Assembly (NCBI GenBank): GCA_022709445.1
Contig: JAKLIU010000114.1
Coordinates: 1 to 6,568 of the forward strand
Direction: 5' to 3'
From: Spirochaetota bacterium
Lineage (GTDB): Bacteria; Spirochaetota; Spirochaetia; Treponematales; UBA12059
DNA: 6,568 nt
Shown: piece after piece, positions 1-5,680 of the stretch
How the letters are laid out: each line of letters starts with the position of its first letter
Position numbering within the stretch: position 1 is the first letter of the stretch
Made by a program: the position numbers and the translations under genes
Notes under the pieces: generated by a model
What the model was told of the DNA's origin: nothing
The model's input: only the letters and a program-made list of their open reading frames with translations
Database searches by the model: none

Positions 1-1095
1 GAGATCGCCATCAAGCAGGCCGAATTGGAGCAGCAGAACCTCCAGTTCGCCGTCACTCAGTCGACGAACCTTCGTCAGGTTGTCATCCAGGCAGCGCAGT
101 CCTGGGCCGGTCAGCTTGTGCAGATCAACGCCCAGGCGCTCCAGTTCGTCCTCGAACGCGTCCACCTCGGCGCGCGTGGGTTCCCGGTGGGGGAGTCCTT
201 CCACCGGGTTCCACGGGATCACGTTCACCTGGGCCTTGAGCGGCAGTATCCACGCGGCCATGTCGCGAGCCGACTGCAGGCTGGAATTCTCCCCGCCCAT
301 GATGGCCGCCTCCAGGGTGATGCGGTCGCCGGTGGCGGCCTGGTACTCGAGGAGCGCGTCCTTGAGGGAGGCCAGGTTCCAGCGCCGGTTGACCGGCATC
401 AGCCGCCCGCGCAGCCCGTCCTCGGCAGCCGTCAGCGAAACGGCCAGGCGCACGTGGGGCCCGTTCGCGGCCAGGTCCAGGATGCCGGGCACGATGCCGC
501 AGGTGGAGATGGTGATCTTCCTCGACGAGATGTTGAATCCGTCGGGATGGGAGAGGAGGGCGATGGCCCTGCGTACCGCCTCCAGGTTCAGGAGGGGCTC
601 GCCCATGCCCATGAACACCACGTTGGATATCCGCCCGCGCAGCCGCGCCAGGTGCAGGTACTGCTCCACGATCTCGTGGGCCGCGAGGTCGCGCAGGAGG
701 CCCAGGGTGCCGGTCTTGCAGAAGGCGCAGGCCATGGGGCAGCCAACCTGGGTGGACAGGCAGGCGGTCATGCGGCCCTCCGCGTCGGACAGCAGCACCG
801 CCTCGATGGCCGAGCCGTCGGACAGCCTGATCCTGAGCTTGGCGGAGCCGTCCGCGTCGTCCAGGGCGGCTTCGACCGAGGATGAGAGGAGCCGGGGCGA
901 GAGCGCGGCCAGCCGTTCGCGTTCCGCGGCGGGGAAGTCGGTCATGTCCATGAAGGAAGCGGCGCCCCGGACCAGCCAGCGGAAGGCCTGGCCGCCGCGG
1001 AACCCGGGGCTCATGCCCCAGGCCGCGGCTATCTCGTCGGGCAGCAGGCCTGCGATCGGCGGGATGCCTGCCGCCGGGGCGGCAGGTCCGCTCAC
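1..1095 (-). CDS. rlmN: RlmN, dual-specificity rRNA/tRNA adenine-C2 methyltransferase (partial, C-terminus off left edge)
   Basis: Radical-SAM enzyme that, in the known family, methylates C2 of A2503 in 23S rRNA and, in some bacteria, A37 of tRNAs. 365 codons are read with no stop before the window edge. Seen: an N-terminal segment with GQAFRWLV near residues 35-42; the cluster motif CPMACAFC with Cys119, Cys123 and Cys126; Cys112 in the preceding ACLSTQVGC, matching E. coli Cys118; GMGEPLLN around 155-165; and VNVIPWNPVEGLP near 290-302. The start is GTG at 1095, overlapping the upstream TPR stop as GTGA, with a GAGGA ribosome site at 1106-1110. The next ATG would delete part of the N-terminal domain. 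Oddity: after residue 323 the expected conserved tail (VTxRRxRG...ACGQL, carrying the methylated Cys355 of E. coli) is not seen. An unrelated-looking sequence with lower GC3 occupies positions 1-126. The family call is secure; the integrity of the tail is not. Confidence 0.93.
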   Translation of the reverse strand, partial: MSGPAAPAAGIPPIAGLLPDEIAAAWGMSPGFRGGQAFRWLVRGAASFMDMTDFPAAERERLAALSPRLLSSSVEAALDDADGSAKLRIRLSDGSAIEAVLLSDAEGRMTACLSTQVGCPMACAFCKTGTLGLLRDLAAHEIVEQYLHLARLRGRISNVVFMGMGEPLLNLEAVRRAIALLSHPDGFNISSRKITISTCGIVPGILDLAANGPHVRLAVSLTAAEDGLRGRLMPVNRRWNLASLKDALLEYQAATGDRITLEAAIMGGENSSLQSARDMAAWILPLKAQVNVIPWNPVEGLPHREPTRAEVDAFEDELERLGVDLHKLTGPGLRCLDDNLTKVRRLSDGELEVLLLQFGLLDGDL

Positions 1096-2237
1096 GGGTT
1101 CTGTATCCTCGCCAGCAGTTCCTGGATGTGCGGGTTGCGTATCCCCAGGCGCTGGAAATCCTGCAGGGTTTCCTCCGCCTTGCGCTTCTCGCCGGAAGCC
1201 AGGTAGCAGTGCGCGAGTTCCAGGTGCAGGCGGTAGTTCTTGCCGTCGTTCTGCACCAGCTTGCGCAGCGACTCCGTGGCCTCCTGGACCCTGCCCTGCA
1301 TCCGGGCGATGGTGGCCAGGCCCAGGACCGCGTAGACGTCGAACTCTATGTTCAGGGCCCGCTCGTAGTAGGAGGAGGCCTCCCCGAAGTCGCCCATGAC
1401 CCGGTAGGCGTCCCCGGCGCGGGTCAGGATCACCTTGTTGCGCGGATCGTGGTCCAGGATGCGGTTCCAGTACTCCAGGGACTTGGCCTGGTCGCCCGTG
1501 CCGCGGTAGCAGTCAGCCAGGCCGAAGAGCGCGTAGAAATTGTCCGGTTCCTTGACCAGGGCCTTCTCGAAGTAGGGAACGCCCATGTCGAACTGCTTGA
1601 GCTTGCGGTAGCAGTTCCCGATGGAGGTGAGTACCCGGATGTCCACCGCGTCGCCCTGGGCCTCCACCATGCGCTGCCAGTAGTGGAGCGCGTCGCGGTA
1701 CTCCTTGAAGTCGTAGTGCAGGTGACCGAGCCCGATGAGGGCGTAGGGATTGTCCGTCTCCATCTCGAGCACGCGCAGGTAGATGGCCTTTGACTTGCGG
1801 AAGTCCCTGACCTTGCGGTACGCGTCGGCGATGCGGGTGAGCACGGTGATGTTGCGGTTGTCGTGGAGCAGGTACTGCTCCCAGATCTCGATGGCTTTCT
1901 GGTACTGGTTGAGTGCCTTGTAGCAGTCAGCCAGCCCGAAGAGGGCGTAGTTGTTGCCCGGGTGGTAGATCAGGCACTTCTTGTAGTGGTCCACCGCGTC
2001 CCGGTGGGCGCCGCGCTTGCGCGCCGCGTCCCCGAGCCCGACGAGGGCGTAGTTGTTCTCGCCGTCCTTCTCCAGGATCATGCGGAAGTTGCGCTCGGCG
2101 TCCGCGGTGCGGTTCTCCTTGAGGAATTGGTATCCCTTCTTGGAGAGCTCCGCGATTTCGGCCAGTTCGGGGTTCTGCTGGGGGGCCGTCCCGGCGTCGA
2201 ACCCGTGATCAGGATCGTGGTTGGCGGGGTCGCTCAT
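1092..2237 (-). CDS. Tetratricopeptide-repeat (TPR) protein, about 10 repeats
   Basis: A 381-residue protein built almost wholly of TPR helix pairs from about residue 35 to the end, so probably a protein-protein scaffold; the partner is unknown. No signal peptide or membrane segment is visible, which suggests a cytoplasmic location. Repeat junctions recur as YALVGLGD (63), YALFGLADCY (97), VLTRIADAY (132), YALIGLG (165), VLTSIGNCY (202), YALFGLADCY (235), ILTRAGDAY (270) and YAVLGLA (302), so two TPR types alternate with a period near 68-70 residues. The first about 30 residues are acidic and polar and probably disordered. ATG at 2237 overlaps the stop of the upstream small gene as ATGA. GAGGA at 2244-2248 sits 6 nt before the ATG. 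It overlaps rlmN downstream by 4 nt, so it is the middle gene of a coupled operon. Similar TPR proteins are known in treponemes, but I assign no specific function. Confidence 0.88.
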   Translation of the reverse strand: MSDPANHDPDHGFDAGTAPQQNPELAEIAELSKKGYQFLKENRTADAERNFRMILEKDGENNYALVGLGDAARKRGAHRDAVDHYKKCLIYHPGNNYALFGLADCYKALNQYQKAIEIWEQYLLHDNRNITVLTRIADAYRKVRDFRKSKAIYLRVLEMETDNPYALIGLGHLHYDFKEYRDALHYWQRMVEAQGDAVDIRVLTSIGNCYRKLKQFDMGVPYFEKALVKEPDNFYALFGLADCYRGTGDQAKSLEYWNRILDHDPRNKVILTRAGDAYRVMGDFGEASSYYERALNIEFDVYAVLGLATIARMQGRVQEATESLRKLVQNDGKNYRLHLELAHCYLASGEKRKAEETLQDFQRLGIRNPHIQELLARIQNP

Positions 2238-2572
2238 GTGGTTTCCTCTTCGGTGAGCATTTTTCGTATGGCTTGGGCCGCTCTCGCGACCAGTTCATCG
2301 CTCCTCGGGGTGTCGTGGGACAGCTTGAACATCTTGAGGGCATCCACGGGCTTTTCCTGCTCCAGGTAGCGCTCCCCGACCCGTATGAGGCCGTCGGAAT
2401 ACCCGGTGGTCTGGAAGATGCGGCGCGCCGTCTCGGTGTCGCCCTGGTTGAAGAGGATATTGCCCCGCCGGTTCAGCTGGGCTTTCTGCTCGGGATTCAG
2501 TTCCTCGTTGGGTCCGTCGACGGCCTTGATGAGGCCCTCTTCCGGGAAACGTCCGAAAATCGTTTCATCCAT
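2234..2572 (-). CDS. Small TPR-like protein of unknown function, first gene of the TPR-rlmN operon
   Basis: 112 residues starting MDETIFGRFPEEG. I do not recognise a named family, though it resembles small conserved spirochaete proteins. Residues about 30-90 read as two degenerate helix-turn-helix TPR-like units (QLNRRGNILFNQGDTETARR, then LIRVGERYLEQEKPVDALKM). It ends in an acidic tail and has no membrane segment. The reading frame is open further upstream to a TTG at 2605, but I prefer the ATG at 2572: the TTG would fall only a few bases into the predicted transcript, inside the dyad, and the family-like sequence begins at MDETIF. The ribosome site is AAAAAGGA, with a long spacing of about 12 nt. 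Its stop overlaps the TPR gene start (ATGA), suggesting the two TPR-type proteins are made together and may interact; that is inference. Confidence 0.8.
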   Translation of the reverse strand: MDETIFGRFPEEGLIKAVDGPNEELNPEQKAQLNRRGNILFNQGDTETARRIFQTTGYSDGLIRVGERYLEQEKPVDALKMFKLSHDTPRSDELVARAAQAIRKMLTEEETT

Positions 2573-2595
2573 GGATATGACCGATCCTTTTTCAT

Positions 2596-2616
2596 GTCCG
2601 GGCAACGTTACCGGAC
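2596..2616. promoter_or_regulatory. Dyad across the predicted transcription start (operator or 5'-leader hairpin)
   Basis: Perfect 6-bp arms GTCCGG (2596-2601) and CCGGAC (2611-2616) flank a 9-nt centre that contains the palindrome AACGTT (2604-2609). The dyad begins at about +1 of the promoter at 2618-2646. It could be a repressor site or a hairpin at the extreme 5' end of the mRNA. The geometry is seen in the sequence; the role is inference. Confidence 0.4.
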
Positions 2617-2617
2617 A

Positions 2618-2646
2618 AATATATTGGATGATCCGGTTTTAATCAA
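2618..2646 (-). promoter_or_regulatory. Sigma-70-type promoter of the small protein-TPR-rlmN operon
   Basis: On the minus strand TTGATT (2646-2641) and TATATT (2623-2618) are separated by exactly 17 nt, matching the consensus at 4/6 and 5/6. The AT-rich patch stands out in a GC-rich neighbourhood. The predicted start is near 2611, giving a leader of about 40 nt before the ATG at 2572. No competing promoter is apparent before the TPR or rlmN genes, which overlap their upstream genes. Confidence 0.72.
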
Positions 2647-2670
2647 TTGAAGAATCGCCACCCGCGGCCC

Positions 2671-2706
2671 CCGCCCGACCCGGGCATGATTGTTTTCAGC
2701 GGGCGG
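2671..2706. repeat. GC-rich inverted repeat in the intergenic region
   Basis: Perfect 7-bp arms CCGCCCG (2671-2677) and CGGGCGG (2700-2706) around a 22-nt loop. The right arm lies between the -35-like and -10-like boxes of the weak plus-strand promoter. It may be chance in GC-rich DNA. No T-run follows on either strand, so it is not a convincing terminator. Confidence 0.25.
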
Positions 2707-2717
2707 CGCGCTATACT
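2690..2717 (+). promoter_or_regulatory. Possible promoter for the 70-codon plus-strand gene
   Basis: TATACT at 2712-2717 (5/6 to the -10 consensus) is preceded after 16 nt by TTGTTT at 2690-2695 (3/6). It would start transcription near 2724, about 60 nt before the ATG at 2786. The -10 is good and the -35 weak. It is the only plausible plus-strand promoter I see ahead of that gene. Confidence 0.4.
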
Positions 2718-2775
2718 TGAGGTCACGGTCGATACCAACATCCCGTGCGGCGAAGTCCCCGACCTCGCCCTGATC

Positions 2776-2779
2776 GGAG
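2776..2779 (+). promoter_or_regulatory. Ribosome binding site that fixes the start of the 70-codon gene
   Basis: GGAG lies 6 nt before the ATG at 2786. This is ideal Shine-Dalgarno spacing and the main reason to choose this ATG and frame over overlapping open frames. Confidence 0.6.
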
Positions 2780-2785
2780 CGCGAC

Positions 2786-2998
2786 ATGGCACACGAAACC
2801 CCCCGCTGCGCGTCAACCGGCGCGGACTTCCCGGGATCCCCCGACCTGTTCCTGGATGCCGTCGACCTTCCGTCCGCGGAGCCCCTTGCCTGGCCCTTCG
2901 GCCCGGACCGCGCCGAGCCCGCCGGCCATGCCGTCCACGGCGCGTCCCTGGACCCGGATGCCAGGCTGGCCAGGATCGTCCGCCTCCTCGACCGCTGA
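2786..2998 (+). CDS. Small hypothetical protein (70 aa)
   Basis: I do not recognise this protein. It begins MAHETPRCASTGADF, is rich in Pro, Ala and Asp, has one Cys, shows no signal peptide or membrane segment, and ends in a likely helix (DPDARLARIVRLLDR). Support for coding: a GGAG ribosome site 6 nt upstream, a possible promoter at 2690-2717, and only about 9 of 70 codons ending in A or T, which matches the surrounding real genes. It lies alone on the plus strand between two minus-strand operons, and its TGA directly abuts the stop codon of convergent rsmD. Two other plus-strand frames are open across parts of it but lack a ribosome site. It could still be a chance frame in GC-rich DNA. 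Confidence 0.6.
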   Translation: MAHETPRCASTGADFPGSPDLFLDAVDLPSAEPLAWPFGPDRAEPAGHAVHGASLDPDARLARIVRLLDR

Positions 2999-3574
2999 TC
3001 AGTCCGCCCGCGCTTGCCCGTCCGCTCCGTCCGCCCTCCGGTAGAACCTGACGATCGACCTGCCGTATTCCCGCTCGTCCTCCATGGCCAAGTCTCCCGC
3101 CGAGCCGGGCATGGCGTTCTCGGAGGGGTAGTGCACCATGAGGAGCCCGCCCGGCTCGACGAGGCCGGCGGCGGCGATGTCCGCCACCATGGCGGCCTTG
3201 AACTCGTAGGGGAAGGGCGGATCGCAGAACACCAGGGACCAGCTCCGGCCGCCGCGCTTGATGAAGCGCTCCACCGGCATGCAGTGGCAGTCGATGCGCT
3301 CGTCGGCGATGGACACGTTGCGTATCAGGGTGGAGAGCTTGGCCCGGTCCCGCTCGACGCAGGCCACCGGCGAGGCGCCGCGGCTCGCCGCCTCGAGGGC
3401 CACGATGCCCGAGCCGGAGAACAGGTCCAGGAAGGACCTGCCGGACAGATCCCCCAGTATGGAGAACAGGGACTCGCGCATGCGGTCCATGGCCGGCCGT
3501 ATCTCGTACGGCCCCCGGGGCACCTCGACGACGCGGCCGCGGTAGCGGCCGCCGGTGACCCTCAGGCCGCCCAT
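2999..3574 (-). CDS. rsmD: RsmD, 16S rRNA (guanine966-N2)-methyltransferase
   Basis: 191 residues, close to the family norm (E. coli RsmD is 198). Class I SAM-dependent methyltransferase that in known members makes m2G966 in 16S rRNA on the assembled small subunit. Seen: N-terminal LRVTGGRYRGR, RPAMDRMRESLFSIL at about 26-40 (the RsmD signature), the SAM-binding loop DLFSGSG at 50-56, an acidic ribose-binding site in CVERD at 72-76, and the catalytic DPPF at 118-121. The C-terminal strand region RSIVRFYRR is typical; the last about 10 residues look disordered. Start ATG 3574 has an AAGG ribosome site overlapping the smpB stop, 10 nt downstream of smpB. Third gene of the operon. No terminator is visible after it. 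Confidence 0.93.
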   Translation of the reverse strand: MGGLRVTGGRYRGRVVEVPRGPYEIRPAMDRMRESLFSILGDLSGRSFLDLFSGSGIVALEAASRGASPVACVERDRAKLSTLIRNVSIADERIDCHCMPVERFIKRGGRSWSLVFCDPPFPYEFKAAMVADIAAAGLVEPGGLLMVHYPSENAMPGSAGDLAMEDEREYGRSIVRFYRRADGADGQARAD

Positions 3575-3581
3575 CGCGGCG

Positions 3582-3587
3582 CCTTCA
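3582..3587 (-). promoter_or_regulatory. rsmD ribosome site nested in the smpB stop codon
   Basis: On the minus strand TGAAGG combines the smpB stop (3587-3585) with the AAGG Shine-Dalgarno of rsmD, 7 nt before its ATG. Terminating ribosomes on smpB would therefore cover the rsmD initiation site, which suggests coupled translation. Confidence 0.55.
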
Positions 3588-4043
3588 TTTCCGGTGCTCG
3601 CGGAAGGCCCGGGCCAGGTCGCGCTTCACCTCGCGGTCCTTGATGGATTCCCGCTTGTCGGCGTACTTCTTGCCCTTGCACAGTCCCAGCTCCACCTTGA
3701 CGCGGCCCTTGCGGAAGTGGAAGTCCAGTGGCACCAGGGTGTAGCCCTTCTCCTCCACCCGGCGCTTGAGCCGTTTGAGCTCCATCGCGTGCGCGAGGAG
3801 TTTCTTGGGCCGGTCGGGATCGTGGTTGAAGATGGAGCTGTAGCTGTATTCGGAGATGTGCACGTTGCGCAGCCAGAGCTCCCCGCGCTCGAAGACCGCG
3901 AAGCCGTCGGGAAAGGACACCTTGCCCATGCGCATCGACTTGACCTCGGAGCCCACCAGCACCACGCCGCACTCGAGGGTCTCCTCGACCACGTAGTCGA
4001 ACCTCGCCCTCCGGTTCAGGGCGATGATCTTGACGCCTTCCAT
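3585..4043 (-). CDS. smpB: SmpB, SsrA (tmRNA)-binding protein
   Basis: 152 residues, the usual SmpB length. SmpB binds the tRNA-like part of tmRNA and brings it to stalled ribosomes, leading to tagging and degradation of the incomplete protein. Seen: NRRARFDYVVEETLECGVVL at 10-29, GSEVKSMRMGK at 31-41, NVHISEYSYSS at 60-70, FNHDPDRPKKLLAH at 72-85, and the basic C-terminal region with GKKYADKRE at about 124-132, then a basic helix that in the family enters the mRNA channel. The frame is open far upstream, but MEGVKIIALNRRARFDY is the natural start. ATG 4043 begins 2 nt after the upstream stop and has no clear Shine-Dalgarno site, so reinitiation after the upstream gene is likely. The tmRNA gene (ssrA) is not in this window. 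Confidence 0.96.
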   Translation of the reverse strand: MEGVKIIALNRRARFDYVVEETLECGVVLVGSEVKSMRMGKVSFPDGFAVFERGELWLRNVHISEYSYSSIFNHDPDRPKKLLAHAMELKRLKRRVEEKGYTLVPLDFHFRKGRVKVELGLCKGKKYADKRESIKDREVKRDLARAFREHRK

Positions 4044-4045
4044 GC

Positions 4046-5611
4046 TCAGTCGCCCGGAGTCCCGGCGGGCACCAGCGCGACGCGGAACCCGAGGTAGTCG
4101 GTGCAGGCGTATTCCGCCACCGGCCCACGCGAGGACAGGTCCACGCCCTTGTCCTCCGGGACGGCCTTGTTGGCCCACGAGCCGCCCCTGACCACGGCGT
4201 CTGCCGAGGGGAACGCCCGCCTGCCTTCGATCCCCGCGGCCGGGGTGGCCGAGAAGGAATCGGCGGTCCACTCCCAAACGTTCCCGAGCATGCCCTTGAA
4301 GCCGGCCGCGTCCGCCGCGATGGACGCCGCGTCGGCGGGACCGGTCCTGCCGGCGTCCAGGAGCACGGGAGCCGGCGCGGGGCCAGCGGCCGCCCCGGCC
4401 GCGGCGGCGTAAGCCCACTGCGCCTCCGTGGGCAGGGCGAAGCGCCAGCCTTCGGGGGCCATGGCGGACAGCCACTCGCAGTACGCCTCCGCTGCCTGCC
4501 GTGAGACCCTGCGCACCGGTTGTCCCGGCGCGGCGAGCGAGAAGCCCGCGAGGTAGTCGGCGTCGGCCAGGCCTCGGGCGGCCAGGGATGCCGCCTCTTC
4601 AGGGGCCCATTCAGGCCGCGCCGCGACGAAGCGCGCGAACTGGGCGACCGTGGTCTCGGTGACGGCCAGGGCGAAGGGTTCAAGCCGGACCAGGGCGGGC
4701 CGTGCGGAAGGGGCGGTGACCGAGGCGGCGCCGCCCGGGAGCCGGATCAGCTCCACGCCGGCGACCGTCGTTCGTCCGGAGGGAGAGGGGGCGGGGGGAA
4801 GGCCGGTGACGGTCCCGGCGGCGGAGCGGAACAGGGAGCTGGCTTCGAGCGCGGACCGTGCGGCGGCGGGAAGCTGGGCGGCCAGGACCGCGAGCAGGGC
4901 CGGATCCTCCGCGAGCTCGGTTTGCAGGGTCCCCGCCAGCCGTGCCAGGCTCAGGGGCGTGAGCGCTGCGGACAGGCCGTCTGCGATCGCGACGGCCCTG
5001 AGGGCGTCCCGGGCCGATACGGGGTGCTGGGCGTAGGAGAGGGCCGCCCCGGCCAGCCCTGCGGCGGGCGAGCGCGCCCCGTTCCCGGGAGCCGTGTAGT
5101 CGAGCGCGGCCTCGGAGAGCGCCATGGGCAGCTGGTAAGCCTCGGCAGGCGGGCCGGTCAGGGCCCAGGCGGCGTAGTCGGCCATCCCCGCGCGCAGGAC
5201 CCCGAGCGGATCGCCCGCGGCCTCCAGGGAGAGCTCCAGCGCGGCCCTGCGGGGGAGGAACAGGCTGCCGAACAGCCTGCCGCCGACCCGCACGGAAAGG
5301 GTTTGCCCCCGGAAGCCGCGCCGCTCGACCCTGATCTCGCGGTCCCCGGCCTCGATGAACACCGTGCAGGGCGTCGAGGCCCGGTAGGCGCCGTCCACGA
5401 CGACCATGGCTCCGGGCGGGTCAGACCTGAACGAGTAGACCGTGCCGTTCTTCCCGATGCCCGGCAGGACCAGGAGGGCGAAGGCAAGCGCCAGGGCCGC
5501 CAGGGCGTACAGCGCGGCCAGGTAGCGCCCGGGGGCGATGCCGAAGATTGGCTTGAGCCGGACAACGGCCTCGTCTACGTCTTTTTGCGTGATGCGCTTG
5601 TCGTCGTTCAT
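4046..5611 (-). CDS. Membrane-anchored PEGA and FGE-sulfatase-fold (SUMF1-like) protein
   Basis: 521 residues in an ordered set of parts. A charged N-terminal cytoplasmic segment (1-28) is followed by one membrane helix (about 29-50). A PEGA-type beta domain (about 57-115) shows SDPPGAMVVVDG, then TPCTVFIEAGDREIRVERRGF. An Ala-rich helical linker (about 135-280) leads to a C-terminal FGE-sulfatase fold (about 285-513) with LPTEAQWAYAA (393-403), GNVWEWTAD (443-451), VVRGGSW (473-479) and LGFRVAL (507-513). The bulk probably lies on the periplasmic side. Catalytic formylglycine-generating enzymes carry two active-site cysteines shortly after RGGSW; the only cysteines here are 82, 378 and 503, so enzymatic activity is unlikely and a binding or structural role is more plausible. 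First gene of the smpB-rsmD operon. No alternative ATG, GTG or TTG occurs before the membrane helix, so ATG 5611 is the start despite lacking a ribosome site. Confidence 0.85.
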   Translation of the reverse strand: MNDDKRITQKDVDEAVVRLKPIFGIAPGRYLAALYALAALALAFALLVLPGIGKNGTVYSFRSDPPGAMVVVDGAYRASTPCTVFIEAGDREIRVERRGFRGQTLSVRVGGRLFGSLFLPRRAALELSLEAAGDPLGVLRAGMADYAAWALTGPPAEAYQLPMALSEAALDYTAPGNGARSPAAGLAGAALSYAQHPVSARDALRAVAIADGLSAALTPLSLARLAGTLQTELAEDPALLAVLAAQLPAAARSALEASSLFRSAAGTVTGLPPAPSPSGRTTVAGVELIRLPGGAASVTAPSARPALVRLEPFALAVTETTVAQFARFVAARPEWAPEEAASLAARGLADADYLAGFSLAAPGQPVRRVSRQAAEAYCEWLSAMAPEGWRFALPTEAQWAYAAAAGAAAGPAPAPVLLDAGRTGPADAASIAADAAGFKGMLGNVWEWTADSFSATPAAGIEGRRAFPSADAVVRGGSWANKAVPEDKGVDLSSRGPVAEYACTDYLGFRVALVPAGTPGD

Positions 5612-5619
5612 CGCCGCGG

Positions 5620-5649
5620 ATTATAGGAGCCGCCGCCGAGGCTTGTCAA
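5620..5649 (-). promoter_or_regulatory. Consensus sigma-70 promoter, near-leaderless, for the PEGA/FGE-smpB-rsmD operon
   Basis: On the minus strand TTGACA (5649-5644), an 18-nt GC-rich spacer, then TATAAT (5625-5620). Both hexamers are perfect. Only 8 nt separate the -10 from the ATG at 5611, so transcription is expected to begin about 0-2 nt before the start codon, and there is no room for a Shine-Dalgarno site. The hexamers are seen; the start-site position follows from normal promoter geometry. Confidence 0.78.
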
Positions 5650-5680
5650 CGCGACGATTAGATGGTAGCTTTTCGTTCCG

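Noticed and set aside
25..1399. Long open plus-strand frames across the rlmN region and into the TPR gene.
   Set aside because: They are antisense to the convincing rlmN and TPR reading frames, carry no recognisable domain, and are expected in GC-rich DNA. Only positions 1-126 remain ambiguous, as noted in the findings.
2573..2605. TTG at 2605 as the start of the small TPR-like gene, adding 11 residues.
   Set aside because: It lies inside the dyad, a few bases from the predicted transcript start, with no ribosome site. ATG 2572 is better.
2674..2696. Possible plus-strand terminator: GCCCG-ACC-CGGGC hairpin followed by a T-rich patch.
   Set aside because: The stem is only 5 bp, the T-run is interrupted and displaced, and no plus-strand gene ends upstream of it.
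3562..4683. A 373-codon minus-strand frame across smpB and the FGE gene end.
   Set aside because: Pro/Arg/Ser-rich low-complexity translation in a shifted frame of genes that have clear motifs in the chosen frames.
4046..4800. Active formylglycine-generating enzyme or sulfatase-maturation role for the C-terminal domain.
   Set aside because: The catalytic cysteine pair is missing and no sulfatase gene is nearby.
4520..5626. A 368-codon plus-strand frame opposite the PEGA/FGE gene.
   Set aside because: Gly/Arg/Gln-rich with no domain, it is a mirror of the Ala/Leu/Pro-rich minus-strand gene, which has clear motifs.
5662..5680. ATG at 5662 as an alternative start for lepB.
   Set aside because: It is in a different frame from the LepB motifs, and an in-frame TAG at 5666 excludes any upstream extension of the lepB frame.
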